From positions 744,001 through 808,000 of the forward strand of contig JAKFAO010000011.1 in NCBI GenBank assembly GCA_021527695.1: 64,000 nt of DNA. The letters run 5' to 3'. The DNA comes from Naematelia aurantialba. Lineage: Eukaryota > Basidiomycota > Tremellomycetes > Tremellales > Naemateliaceae. This document shows, piece by piece, positions 47,701-58,744 of the stretch. Below the pieces are notes generated by a model. The model had not been told where the DNA came from. It did not search any database and worked only from the letters and a program-made list of their open reading frames with translations. The stretch's first letter is position 1. Every line of letters starts with the position of its first letter. Both the position numbers and the translations under genes were made by a program.

Positions 47701-49680
47701 AGCCGCTTCCAATCTCGCAGAATCGGGGAACAAGCTCAAAGACATCACATCGCGGTATCGCTCGCTGCATTTCACACCAGGTGCGATCGGGCTGGTGCTT
47801 CGATGCGCGTCGGACTTGGATCCCGAGGATCGCGCGTCGGATTACGTCAACGACGGCCGGCATCCCAATGATCCACGGAAGGCTGCGTATGACCGCCGGT
47901 TGGAGCAGTACGCCGACGTGACGGAGATGTTGGGGTTGTACGACGACGTCTTCAATAAAGCGAGCAGCACAGGCATAAATCGTACGTGATACCTTCGAAG
48001 TATGCTGATCGTGCAGTGGAGCAAGCTGCACGAGAGCGCGATGAAGCCTATCTGATTGTGCTTGGTTCGCGCGATAAACTGTTCCACTACTACTTTTACG
48101 ATTGGCTAGTGGCGACTGGAAAGCAGGAGACGCTGCTTGATGTGAGTCTGGGGGTGGTGTTGGTATCTGACGCCAGCTCGATACCGACTTTGTAGAGGCG
48201 TATCTCATCGAGACGCCGTCGAGTGATCCGGAACGACGCGATCTGCTTTGGAAGTACTACAACCGACGGGAGGAATTCCACAAATCTGCACATGCACTGC
48301 ACGACCTGGCCACTCGACCAGGGTGAGTCCCGTCCTACCGGCTGGCCTGACGTCTAGGGCTCTGCCTCTGTCGTTCCGGTCGTACTACCTCTCTCAGGCG
48401 CTCAACTCGATGCGCTCGGCCGCTTCCATCGGGACAGACGACGTGGAGCTCACCTCACAGCTGTCCGAGCGAATCGAAGTCGCCCAAGTGCAAGCCGAGA
48501 TCCTGCGGGCCATCGCGGGCCACCCCGACATCCCCGCCTCCGAAAAGGCCGAGGTGCAGAACCGCCTAGGGACGGATCTGGTCGGCCTGGACGACCTGTA
48601 CCAGAACTTTGCGCGGCCGTTCCGCCTACTGGAGCAGATTCTCATGATCCTCAAAACGGCGGATACGCGCATCGACGACGTGTGCGACGCGGTCTGGCGG
48701 GCGCTGTTGGTAGGTGCGCAAGAGGCGGGGCAGGATACCCCGGCGCGCGCGATGAGCGATACGGTCGTGGACCTGTTGAGGAAGTACTATCCCTCGGAAG
48801 CGGCGCCCGCGGGTGAGTTAGGCGACCCCTCCTCTGCCATCCCTCTCCACTACGCGCCTACTTTCCTCTCTCGACTATGCTTCGACTTTGCTTGTCGACC
48901 TTGCTTGCCGACTTTCTCCCACCGCCTTGCTCCCCTTCAGACCTTCAGACCACCTTGCCTTCCCACTGACAGAGTTGGCCATGCACCTTGATGCTGGTGC
49001 GACGCTGATACTTGCCACAGACGTCGTGCTCCCGGTGGTATATTCGATTGCGGTGAGGTTACTGGGCGAATCAGAGTTGGGATGGGCGAGCCGGAGTCTA
49101 CTAGATGGCGGACTTGGAGTTGGAGAGTGCTGGGACGTCGTCACGCAGCTGTACGAGGCGGTGAGTCGTGCTTCTTATACCACCCTGTGTTCCTCCTCAC
49201 CACCCTCTCACTACTCGCCACTCCTCACCATTCGCCACTCCATCCGCGACTCCTGACCACTCGCCATCTGGCCAGTCGGGAGCCACGTCCCAGTGACGCC
49301 ACTGACGCCGTGTTAGGCGGACAGCGAGGAGGAACGTCAATTCTTCGCCGAAGAGGCTGGGGTCATTATTGAGCGCTGGACATCCAAGCGAGAGGGCATC
49401 CCACCTGCCGATGTGAGTCGACTCCTGCCTCCCCACACCCACATCTCGTGTCGTGCGTCCTACCCAGAAACACGGGACACGGGACACGGACACCGGCACG
49501 GGACATGGAAGTGACACAAGCTGGACGTGGTTGGGTAAGAGTCAGTGTCAGTGCTGATGGGAGAAGATCGAGCGCTTCGCCTCGGCTTGGATACTGCGCA
49601 CGGGCGATACGGACGGCGACGAGAGGAAGCGGATCACCAAAGAGCGCATGAGGAGGGGCAAGCACGCCGCGGGATGGTAA
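44750..49680 (+). CDS. Nucleoporin NUP155/NUP170 family
   Basis: Inner-ring scaffold nucleoporin. Begins MSSWMSQNTPGPAPLGQSSI with a Gln/Pro-rich tail, then the family entry LGRARSKVERALRGDEEVSP and LATELYVDPVTPAHAPFRVI. The N-terminal propeller reads KMGLFEAIERAWFTVDNKLF, LWDYNDGRYDEQPENIQAVG, DVFIDQITHILLIATATRVT, GRIFMLGADKDIYEVEYSNS, then RLWTLRTTGEIELYDVTPGR and IFFDIAP. The alpha-solenoid follows from MNQALNDTSLYSSQIFIAAQ through GIIGQIITFSTPP-like helices, DLDPEDRASDYVNDGRHPND, HYYFYDWLVATGKQETLLD to the C-terminal IERFASAWILRTGDTDGDER and GKHAAGW (TAA 49678-49680). More than ten introns; roughly 1,300 residues. The family match is strong; some 3' exon boundaries (48,800-49,560) are less certain. 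Confidence 0.9.
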
Positions 49681-50257
49681 TCCGTCCTCGGGCCAATCCT
49701 CCTCTTCTGCTCTGCGTCCGCTGCATACTGTGCATGCTCTGCGTCGCTCCATGCTCTGCGTTCGCTCCATGCTCTGAGTTCGCGGCATACTCTGCCAGGT
49801 GGGTGGGTAGTGGGTCTGCAGAGTGGGTATGTAGTGAGTTGCGTATAGGCGGCATGCGGATGGTGCGTAGGCAGGATGCAGGGTGACGTGCACACTGGCA
49901 CGGCGTGCTTCTGTGCTTCTGGAGCAACGGGGGAGCACGGGTAGACCATCTATATACGATAATGCACAAAAGCGCCAGGCGCATCTCCTCATGCCGCGTG
50001 CCTCACGTCTCGTCTCACGTCTCTTGCGTCAAGCGTCATGTGTCACGCGTCAAGTCTATAACGTGACGGGTGTGCCCACTGATGTACTGCGCGCTGAGAT
50101 CCACAGATGCGAGTTGATACGTCGTCGCATTAGTAAATTCACATGCATACAGATCGGAGTATACGTCTACATAACCAGATGCAGGCTGAACTTGGGACGT
50201 TCTATTTTCACGCGACACATCCCAGCGCACTGTACAGGCATCTTCTTCGTCGTGTCG
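49681..50257. other. Convergent intergenic, NUP155 / TMEM19
   Basis: 577 bp between converging stop codons. It holds a degenerate ctctgcgt/gctccatg repeat at about 49715-49795 and short cgtctc/gcgtca repeats near 50000-50055. No gene seen. Confidence 0.55.
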
Positions 50258-51737
50258 TCATATACCGCCCCACCAGTACCCCAAAGCAGCCATGACTGCC
50301 CCCGAGACGAAATTGACGCCCGAATTGCTCAACAAATCACGTCCCACGCCGATCCGCTTGATCCCTCCTTCGCCACCGTCTTTGCTCGCCCGGCGCACTG
50401 GCTTTGAATGGTCCGTGAGGATCTTCTTGTCTTTCACCGAGTACAGTGTCTCTTGCACGGTCGCGCCTAGGACCGAGTCGAGCTGTCCTGTCAGCTCTTG
50501 GCTCTGAGAGTGACGGAGACTGGGATGTCACAGCACAGGTCTCGGGTTACTCGGTTCGAGGAGAAGCAATGGACGCATTCGAGGTGTGTGAGCAGCACGA
50601 CCACCATTTCACCGGTTACCTGAGTACTGGTGTGGAGGTAGAGGTGTGGACGGGCGAGATCGGGATGTGATGGTCACTCGTATCGTCACCGCACTCACCA
50701 AGCTTCCTGCGACCCCGGCGACACACCCGACCGCGAGCAGCTCGATCGCCCACCCTATGCCCCCTTTGAGGCAAACACGGTTCTCGATCCAGAAATCAAA
50801 CAGCATGATCAGGCCCATCATGGTGCCCCCTGCTGCGGACATGGCTAACCCGAGCGGAGAGACCCCACCGTTCGTTCCGGGAGGTACGGGGCGGAGCGTC
50901 AGGATGGACACGGGGGGTATGCGGGACAGGATGCCCAGTTCGGATGCGAGCGTGTCGCCAAAGTTTGTAGATAGCTGCCTGAGATTGTAACACGCCATAT
51001 GTACGTGTTTAACAAGAAAATCAGACAGAGAGGTCGCAGAGAGAGACGTCGATATTTTGTCATATTTTGTGGGCGATGGATGGAATGAATAGTCAACGGC
51101 CGAACGTGAAACGAGCACGTCAGCGGATAGCAGGCTTGTATTCATACTCGCACTCACGCCAGAGCCAGAAAGATGAATTTGCGAGGTAGAGGTTGCTCGA
51201 GGACGCACTGATGCCGCAAGTCAATCTGGACTCGAGTGAGCGGTGCTCCAACGCTCGAGCTCTGCACACACCGAGTACCCGATTTCAAACCGGTACGCCA
51301 GCGCAGCAAGTAGCGAGGGAAGACTGTTGGAGAACACCTTGCGGGTGTCAGCGCGAGTCCCACACTTATCTACCGTTTAGCTGACCTGAACCCAGTTCCG
51401 GTTGCCCGATGGCTTGTTCGGGTCGATCCCGTCCTCCAGTTTGGCTTTCTCCGCTGCATTGGTCTATTTCGCCATGTCAGGGACAATACGATCGTCAAGC
51501 ACGCCTACTACACAACAATTGTAGTTCGGCTCGCCCACTCACCTTGGTCGCTCTCGAGCCGAGGAGATAGAACGCAATCAGAGTCACCCCAAACACCTTG
51601 AGCGGGTTGGCCAGGTGCCCGTAGCCAACGAGAAAAGCCGCGGCGGCTCCTGAAGTAGATAGCGAGCCTTTACGCAGCCCATGAGCCGCTAGGAGAGTCG
51701 CAATGGTGAATGCTACGGGGTAGACTGTCGAGGGCAT
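50258..51737 (-). CDS. TMEM19/DUF92 integral membrane protein
   Basis: Eukaryotic relative of plant VTE6 phytyl-phosphate kinase and bacterial DUF92 proteins; the fungal role is unknown. Starts MPSTVYPVAFTIATLLAAHG (51737), with the family N-terminus LRKGSLSTSGAAAAFLVGYG, NPLKVFGVTLIAFYLLGSRA and TK followed across an intron by NAAEKAKLEDG. The conserved core motif FGDTLASELGILSRIPPVSI is present, then TNGGVSPLGLAMSAAGGTMM, GWAIELLAVGCVAGVAGSL, SVLGATVQETLYSVKDKKI and NSGVNFVSGAVMAALGYWWG. It ends at 50260-50258. The GDT-x-ASE-x-G motif and the Gly-rich core identify the family. Divergent from MAGO over 333 bp. Middle exons are only approximately placed. Confidence 0.85.
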
Positions 51738-52070
51738 GGCGGATGATGCTCTGGATGAAGGCGAAGAAGGCAATGCAAAGTAGATGGACCACCTCCACCA
51801 GCAGGACAAACGCCCATAATGCCGAGTTTGCCACCGCACGTGGCACCTTCCGTCCCTTTCCATCTTTCTTTCTCTTGCACCGTGTCGAGGACGGTCTCTT
51901 CTTCGACATTCAGCTATTGGAATCTCTCCCCATAGCATACATTTGGCTGTGAACCCACGCTCTCACAGGCAAGAACGGCAGTATCGATACGCGACCTCGT
52001 GGGACTAGTTTCTTCCGCGCTTGCTTCAACTTTCCCCCCCGCAATATCGACCTACGCCTCACCTCTCAAA
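51738..52070. promoter_or_regulatory. Divergent promoter region, TMEM19 / MAGO
   Basis: 333 bp between divergent start codons. A Met-started minus frame (51909-51670) runs through part of it but overlaps the TMEM19 first exon in another frame and is rejected. Confidence 0.5.
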
Positions 52071-52953
52071 ATGACTGCCGACCTTGAACGAGACCCATTC
52101 TACCTGCGGTGAGTCACGACTTAGTTCGTCAAGAGCCTCTGCTGACGATAAATTCCCCTAACCAGATACTAGTAAGTTGGAGTGGCTGTGAAACGAGATC
52201 CAACAGTGCCATGAGGAGTTGCTGACTGTCTCAGTACTGGACATCAGGGTATGCACGGCCACGAGTTCCTGGAGTTTGAGTATTCCCATGGTGAGCTGGT
52301 GCTCATTGAATGTTCGGCTACAGCTGACCACTCGTAGGTCGTCTGAGATATGCAAACAACTCGAATTACCGCAACGACTCGCTGATCCGGAAAGAGAGCG
52401 AGTTTCCTTGCCGGCGTTGCTTGTTCTTGTTGCTGATGTAGCGCAGTGTTTCTCAGCCCTGCAGTGGTAGACGAGCTGAAACGGATCGTTCGCGAGTCGG
52501 AGATTACCAAGTCAGTGCTGTCGCGAGCGGCAGGGGATAGCGTGCAAAATTCAGCGGCTGACAGGGTTGCAGAGAAGAAGATACGGCGTGGCCAAAGAAG
52601 AACATTGTCGGGCGGCAGGAGATGGAGATCCGGATTGACAAGACGCATATATCCTTTGAAGTGAGTTGCTTAAGCTACAGTATAGATGTGGCGTAGAGCT
52701 TATGTGTCTGTGATAGACTGCAAAAATTGGAAGTTTGACAGACGTGAATGATAGTCAGGATGCCGAGGGATTGCGTGTATTCTACTACCTCGTCCAGGAC
52801 CTTAAAGTGAGTATCACCGTGCATAGCGAGGAATAAGCTGATGTGCAAAGTGTTTCATCTTCTCGCTCATCACCCTGCACTTCAAAATTAAGCCCAGTCA
52901 GTTATTCGCATCTCCAGTAGACGTACAACTGACAGATTTCAGTCCAACAATGA
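52071..52953 (+). CDS. Exon junction complex core protein Mago nashi
   Basis: Binds Y14/RBM8A and locks the exon junction complex on spliced mRNA. Nine exons (52071-52108, 52166-52171, 52235-52290, 52338-52397, 52447-52510, 52573-52660, 52717-52806, 52851-52896, 52943-52953) give 152 residues, close to the usual 146-148. The product reads [80 protein letters not shown], then [20 protein letters not shown] and [20 protein letters not shown], ending KIKPIQQ. Exon 2 is a 6-nt microexon needed for the conserved Tyr-Tyr, and the intron after exon 4 appears to use a GC donor. The family is unmistakable. Confidence 0.95.
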
Positions 52954-53489
52954 GCCATCCTTTTCCTTGGATAACATGCGGCATGTATCATGTACGGACA
53001 CCACGTTGTGGTGGTCGTCTGCCTGAGTGGCTTTGCGACCGGACTTGAGAGGGGACTTGAGAGGCTCAAAGCTAATACAGGGACTGGTCTTTGATTGCAA
53101 TCCTCGCTAGAGTCTTCTGCGGCGAGCACTCGTAGTCAAGGTGTTGTGCTCCATGTAGTCTGTGCTGGGTGGAGCGACTCGACGTGACCGTCAACATCCT
53201 TGCCTCTGGCGAGATTTCCTCGATCAACACCCTGTTGCGGTTTGTGACCTGAGCTCTCCTGCAGGTTGTTCTGACCGGAAACGCTGCATCCTCGTTTGGT
53301 ACACAACTCAGTGAGAAAGCAGCAGTGAACGTTTTATACGCGGAATGGAAGCTGCATACGTGATATGGAAGCTGCATAAAAGCTGTCGTCCCAAGAATTC
53401 ATTGGGTGGAGGAACCTGTCCGGTCTGCTCGGTCAACGAGAGCTTTCATGGCTTTTCGCCTCCTTGACCCGCTCTGATCCACCATCACC
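52954..53489. other. Intergenic, MAGO to COQ7
   Basis: 536 bp between same-strand genes. A short duplication of gatatggaagctgcata-like sequence occurs near 53345-53380. No gene seen. Confidence 0.5.
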
Positions 53490-55050
53490 ATGTCCATGTC
53501 TTGCTGCTCGCGACACCTTCTCCTTGCTAGCCGAGTACGACCGCCATGGCAGCTCGCGCGGTTCCTCTCTAGTTCGTCTCGGCACGACGGCGCAGGCGGC
53601 CCATCGCAGGCTTACATCGGCATCCGATCTGGACCCAGCCCCAAACCTGCCGCCGCCAGCCCCAATCCCGCTCACGCAGCAGCCAGCGTGGGCCACGCAG
53701 GAGCAGGTGCAGGACGCCGGATCGCCCAGGTGGACGGCATCAATGCGGGGGACCGAGTTGACGGGATCGACTCGGGGGATACACGGGACGCGGTAGACAA
53801 GGCGACGAGCACGACGCCGAGCGACCTGTCGCCAGGCGAGCGCGCCCTCGTCGATCGGATCATCAGAGTCGACCAGGCGGGCGAGCTGGGGGCGAATTGG
53901 ATATACCGCGGCCAGGCATTTGGGAGCCGCCTCCGAGGCGATCTCGAGACGGTCAAGGATGTCGAGGTGAGTCTGCAAGGTGACGAGGTGCTGGCGGGGT
54001 CTGGCAAGGTCAGGGACGAGGTGTGGTGTCATTGTCGGCAGTCTACCTTGTTGCTGGGTGTAGCGAGGGTCAGCGACCGAGGTCCAGAGGTGTGCAGGGC
54101 TGGGTGGGCTGTGGTACTGGCACGCAGAGCGGAGTCTAAGTGACGATACATCGGGACCACACATGGAGCAGGAGAGTCGGGTCGCCGATCCCTCTTGCAC
54201 TGTGTCCACGTTTCCGCTCTCGCCTTGCTTCTGTCTCTCAATGCCTTGCAGTATGCACCTCACCCTCACTGCACCTCTATCCCCCGCGGCTCGTTCCTCT
54301 CCTCGTACGCACATATACACATATACACAAGCACACACCACAAAGTACACGCCACATCGATCCACGCCCACACCATACAAGTAAAGGACCGCGCCGGAAC
54401 GGGGCCCGAGATCAGAGCGGCAAGAGAAAGCAGAACCACGCTGACTGGCAGGCAATGTGGGAGACGGAGAAACACCACCTCGACACGCTCTCCCAGATGC
54501 GGGTCCAGCATGGCGCCCGGCCGACCCTGCTGTACCCCCTCTGGCAGGGGATGGCCTTTGGCCTGGGCGCGGCCACGGCGCTCATGGGCCGCGAGGTCGC
54601 GATGGCGTGTACCGAGGCGGTCGAGACGGTCATTGGGGAGCATTATGACGAGTGAGTCGAGGAGTCTTGTCGTCTCTTGGCGTCTCTGGTGCTCCATCTC
54701 CTGCTCTGCCGCTGTTTGTCTCTTGCCGTGTGGATCCATGGGGATCCATCACTGGGCCATCCATCACTTTTAGAGAGCACATTGGAGAGAGCACGAAGAG
54801 CACGAAGAGCACGACGAGACATTGCTCACCCCACAGCCAACTGCGGGACCTCGCGCCTGTTGTCGCCAAAAACCCGCACCCGTCGCTGCACCTCATGCGC
54901 GACGTCCTCCAGGAATTCAGAGACGACGAGCTCGAGCACCTCGACACCGCCGTCGAGGAGGGCGCGCAAAAGGCCCCAGGGCATAGTCTGCTCAGTGCCA
55001 TCGTCGGCTTTGGCTGCAAGGGCGCCATCAAGGTCTGCGAGCGTGTATGA
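53490..55050 (+). CDS. COQ7: Demethoxyubiquinone hydroxylase
   Basis: Di-iron mono-oxygenase of the mitochondrial inner membrane that hydroxylates 5-demethoxyubiquinone, the penultimate step of coenzyme Q synthesis. Three exons (53490-53966, 54452-54651, 54837-55050) give 296 residues. The N-terminus MSMSCCSRHLLLASRVRPPW, then QLARFLSSSSRHD, is a typical mitochondrial targeting sequence. After a low-complexity linker the catalytic domain begins ALVDRIIRVDQAGELGANWI, with iron-ligand Glu in AGE, ExxH in WETEKHHLD and a second set in EFRDDELEHLDTA. It ends IVGFGCKGAIKVCERV. Intron 1 is 485 nt, the longest confirmed here. A 9-bp minisatellite lies just downstream. Confidence 0.95.
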
Positions 55051-55540
55051 CCGCAGCGGTAGAGAGTATTATTACCTGGCAAAGAATGGAGATGAGATGG
55101 TCTTGTATCTTGTATCGCATGCGACTCGGTGAGGTGCCCGACTCCAACTCGTGCCCAAGGGTACACCAGTCCACCAGTTACACCAGGTACACCAAGTACA
55201 CCAAGTACACCAAGTACACCAAGTACACCAAGTACACCAAGTACACCAAGTACACCAAGTACACCAGATACACCAGGTACACCGAGTACACCAAGTACAC
55301 CAAGTACACCAAGTACACCACGTACACCGAGTATACCAGGTACACCAAGTACAGCAGTGCAGCAGCCATAGCTATACAATGCATGCACCCGCTACCACCC
55401 ATATTTGAGCAGTACATTCGGCCACATACGCCAGATCGTACACCAGCGGACACGCATCTGACCGCCCCTGACCCCCACAACTTCCGCACGCGGACATCCA
55501 CTCGTTGACATCCACGCGACCTGTCACAGCTGATCATCGC
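55051..55540. other. Convergent intergenic, COQ7 / homocitrate synthase
   Basis: 490 bp. About 40 percent is the 9-bp minisatellite at 55160-55352. No gene is supported although all frames are open across the array. Confidence 0.6.
55160..55352. repeat. 9-bp minisatellite (accaagtac)
   Basis: About 21 copies of the unit accaagtac with scattered substitutions at both ends, starting about 110 bp after the COQ7 stop codon. Confidence 0.97.
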
Positions 55541-58141
55541 CTATGCCGAGGCCTCGTCGATCCGCTGCCTCTTCGCTGGAGTCCCGTTCGCGTCAGCCGC
55601 CTTGCCGTTGGGTGACGAGTCTCTTGACGGCATGTGCTGCGAGGGTCAGCCTCGATCATCATACCACCACTATAGTTAAGGAGCCAAGCACGCAACAAGG
55701 CAGGCAACACTAACCCTCTCCAGGAGCTTGTCGAGAATAGCAGATTGGCCGACCTTGAGGTCGCCCGAGTGGATACCACGGTGGTAGATACGCAGAATCA
55801 TATCGACGTCCTCCATCGACTGAGTACGAACATCCGCGAGCTCCTTGATCTTGGCAGTCGCGTCCTTGATCTAAACACACGACACGTCAGCTGCCTGCCT
55901 GAACAAGCCTATGAGGGGTTCCTATGAGGTTCAACACGCACCTGTTCGTCGGTCATGTTCAAGTCCAATTGCTCGACTCGCGACTTGACGGCGTTCCATC
56001 CAGTCAACCGGTGGCTACACGATCAGTTGAGCTCAGAAAACAGCCGCCACTCTATCAGCCGACGAAGACTCACCCGATCGAGACGTATCGAGTCATACCA
56101 AAGTCGCTCGGGTTGAGAATCTCGTAGGTCGAAGGGTTGGCAAGGATGGCCTTGGCATGGATGCCCGCCTTGTGGGTGAATGCGCAGAACCCGGTGATGT
56201 AGTTGTTGCTGCACGATCAGCCAGCTTTCGGGCTAACTCTATATGCTTAAGACTCACAATGGGACCTGGATCTCAACGGCCTCGGCAACAAGGTTCTCGA
56301 TCTCTCGCAGCATGGGGAGGTTGTACTTGGACTTGACATATTCTGGGTCGGCAACCATCATACGGGCAATCAGGCCACCAAGCGGTGTGATACCGTTTCT
56401 CTCGCCAATGCCAAGCTACACTCTCAGCCTGGGTCATGGCGGCTGGACACCGCTGCTCACCACGGACGTGTCGACGTGTGTTGCTCCAGCCTCCAAAGCA
56501 GCGTAGGCATTTGCAATGGCTGCTCCGCTCAGCCTCGGATCTGTAGGATACAATGTACTCACCGCAGCCCGTGTCGTTGTGAAAATGTGTCTCAATGTCA
56601 CAGCTGACCACGCCTCGCAGCGTGCGGACGAGCTCGTACACTTGTCTTGCGTCCGCACAGCCGACAGTGTCGGCCACACCGACGCGGTTGACACCGACCT
56701 TGTCGACGGTGCGGTAGATTGACAAGAGGTCGACAAGCTCCGACCGGAACGAGTCCTCGGACGAGAATCGGATCTCGATGCCCTTGGACTTCACAAACTC
56801 TATGACTTCGATGGCACTACGACGTCAGCACGGAACAAGCGCAGCATGAGTGGGGCAGGGTATTTCAAGTGCGGCGGGCAGAGGACTCCAAACCGCAGAT
56901 TTGGGATGTACCAGCGCCAGACAATGACCGTAAACTCACGTCTTGGTGATCCAGGTCATGTCCTTTCCGTGCGAGTGCTCTCTCAGGAAAGACGAAGTAC
57001 CAATGACGACATCGACACCGTCAACACCTGTCTCGTCAGCCCCATCCACCTCGGTCTTTGCAGTCACGCCAGACTCACCCGTCTCGACGGCCAAGCGCGC
57101 GTCGTCCATGTGGCATCGGATGTGCGTGAGGATCTTGGTGCGCTTGAGGCCGAGCTTGCAGATTGCCTCACAGTGTGCGCGGGATTCGGGGGATGCGGCA
57201 GGGGAAGTGAGCTCGATGTACTCGACACCAAATTCGTCGAGCCTGCGTGTGTGAGTGGAGGCGGGTGTACATTTGAGGGGTGGAGAGTTGAGAGGCTGAA
57301 GAGTTGTGGCGGGTTGAAAACATAAGGTGGTATTGTGAAGGGAAGGGGAAGAGGGGAAGAGGGGAAGAGGGAAAAAGGCCGCAGACTCACATGCGTGCGA
57401 TCTTGATCTTGGTCTCGAGTGTGAAGAAGGCATTTGCGAATTGTTCTCCCTCTGACGAGCGTCAGCATGAGCGTACTGCAGGGTCATTCCCGCATCCATC
57501 CGTATCATTCTAGTGCAACCGCTGCAGTCCAATGGATGCATTGGGACCAATGCGATCCAATGACGCATTGCGACCAATGCGATCCAATGACGCATTGCGA
57601 CCAATGCAATCGAATGAATGCCCAGCAGCCGTGCCATAGACCAGATCCCAGCGTGATAACTCACCTCTGAGGGTTGACTCGATGATCTATGTAGGTCATT
57701 AGCAGCTGGCACTGGCATGGCAGAGAAAGAAGGAAGGGCGAGGGCACAAGCTAGCAGAGACAGACAAGTCTCCGGTGAATCTCCAGCTGGTGGTCGGAAA
57801 CAAGAAACGTGGCAAGTGGAAGCAGAGAAGTAAGAACCGGCAAAGGAAGCAGAGAAGTAAGAATCGGCAGTAGAAGTGGGCAGTAGAAGAAGCCGCCCAC
57901 GCACCTTCCAGTTGGAGGTATTACTGAGAAAATCGCTCGGGCGGGCATACAGCCCCTTGTGGGACTTGACTGCCGGCGGCGCCTGGGGCCCGTTGGACGT
58001 CTCGTTCAACGACGGCGGCAGCGCTGGCGCAGAGGTATCGATCGCGACCATCTCCTCGGTCGCCCCGTTGCCGTTTCCGTTGCCGTTGCCATTTGCGTGC
58101 CCGTTGGCGTGCCCGTTGGCAGGAAGTGGTGTAGGGCACAT
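55541..58141 (-). CDS. Homocitrate synthase
   Basis: Condenses acetyl-CoA and 2-oxoglutarate, the first step of fungal lysine synthesis by the alpha-aminoadipate pathway (LYS20/LYS21). Starts [20 protein letters not shown] (58141). The TIM-barrel begins ...[20 protein letters not shown], with [80 protein letters not shown], then [20 protein letters not shown] and the metal-binding [20 protein letters not shown]. Later blocks are [20 protein letters not shown] and [20 protein letters not shown]. The C-terminus is [20 protein letters not shown] and ends at the TAG 55543-55541. The Asn/Gly/His/Ala tail at the N-terminus is low complexity. About 470 residues. No targeting peptide is evident. Confidence 0.94.
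57528..57620. repeat. 27-bp minisatellite in homocitrate synthase intron
   Basis: About three copies with period 27 (anchors at 57547, 57574, 57601), unit containing ccaatgcgatccaatgacgc, in the intron between STLR and EGEQF coding exons. Confidence 0.92.
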
Positions 58142-58744
58142 GTTTCGATTCCAATTTTGCGTAAGCCTTGGACGATTTCTTCAACACGGGTTGTACGGGT
58201 TGTGGAATGGGATGAGGTCGCTTGGTGGGCTCTGTTTACTTTTTGGCAATGTGTTGCGCGGGCTGGAAGGATACAGAGTAAATGCTTCAGCTGCGATGGA
58301 GACTGGGGTGATGCGGCGCTGAGCTGCTCGAGATGCAGTACCAGAAAGGTTGCTTTTAGATGCGTCAAACTACTTTTTTTCCTACTCGAAGAGAGAAAAA
58401 AAAAAAGAGAACAGGCAAAATCCCCGAGTCGCGCCTGCCACGGAACCAATTTCCAGCTTGGTGGGGGGCGGATAGGAATGGTATACAACGTATGATCCAG
58501 TGGCTTTTGCATGCTCTGCCCAAGCAATCTATGCAGGAGGTCAACACCCCCCGCCGCGGCCAGGGTAGGTAGGGAGCAACGCTACCTGGTCCCCGTCACA
58601 TCAGCTCCACTGAGCCAGTATTGAGGATACTGAGCGCGACGTCTACTCTATATGGACGTGACACCAGAGCCCATCTTTGAGGCGGCACCAGCCAGTATTT
58701 GAGATTCGAAGCAGAACCAGCCGGAATTCGAGGGAACCCAACTC
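58142..58744. other. Intergenic, RhoGEF 3' end to homocitrate synthase start
   Basis: 603 bp between tandem minus-strand genes. It contains a poly-T/poly-A stretch near 58375-58405 (ttttttt, then aaaaaaaaaa). No gene seen. Confidence 0.5.

Noticed and set aside
51495..51938. Extended N-terminus of the TMEM19 protein from 51938
   Set aside because: The extra residues are Arg-rich and unlike the family; MPSTVYPVAFTIATLL at 51737 matches the expected hydrophobic N-terminus.
55160..55352. CRISPR-like array
   Set aside because: The units are directly adjacent 9-mers without spacers, in a spliced eukaryotic genome.
55047..55537. ORFs encoding YTKYTK, TPSTPS, HQVHQV or YLVYLV repeats
   Set aside because: All derive from the 9-bp minisatellite after COQ7.
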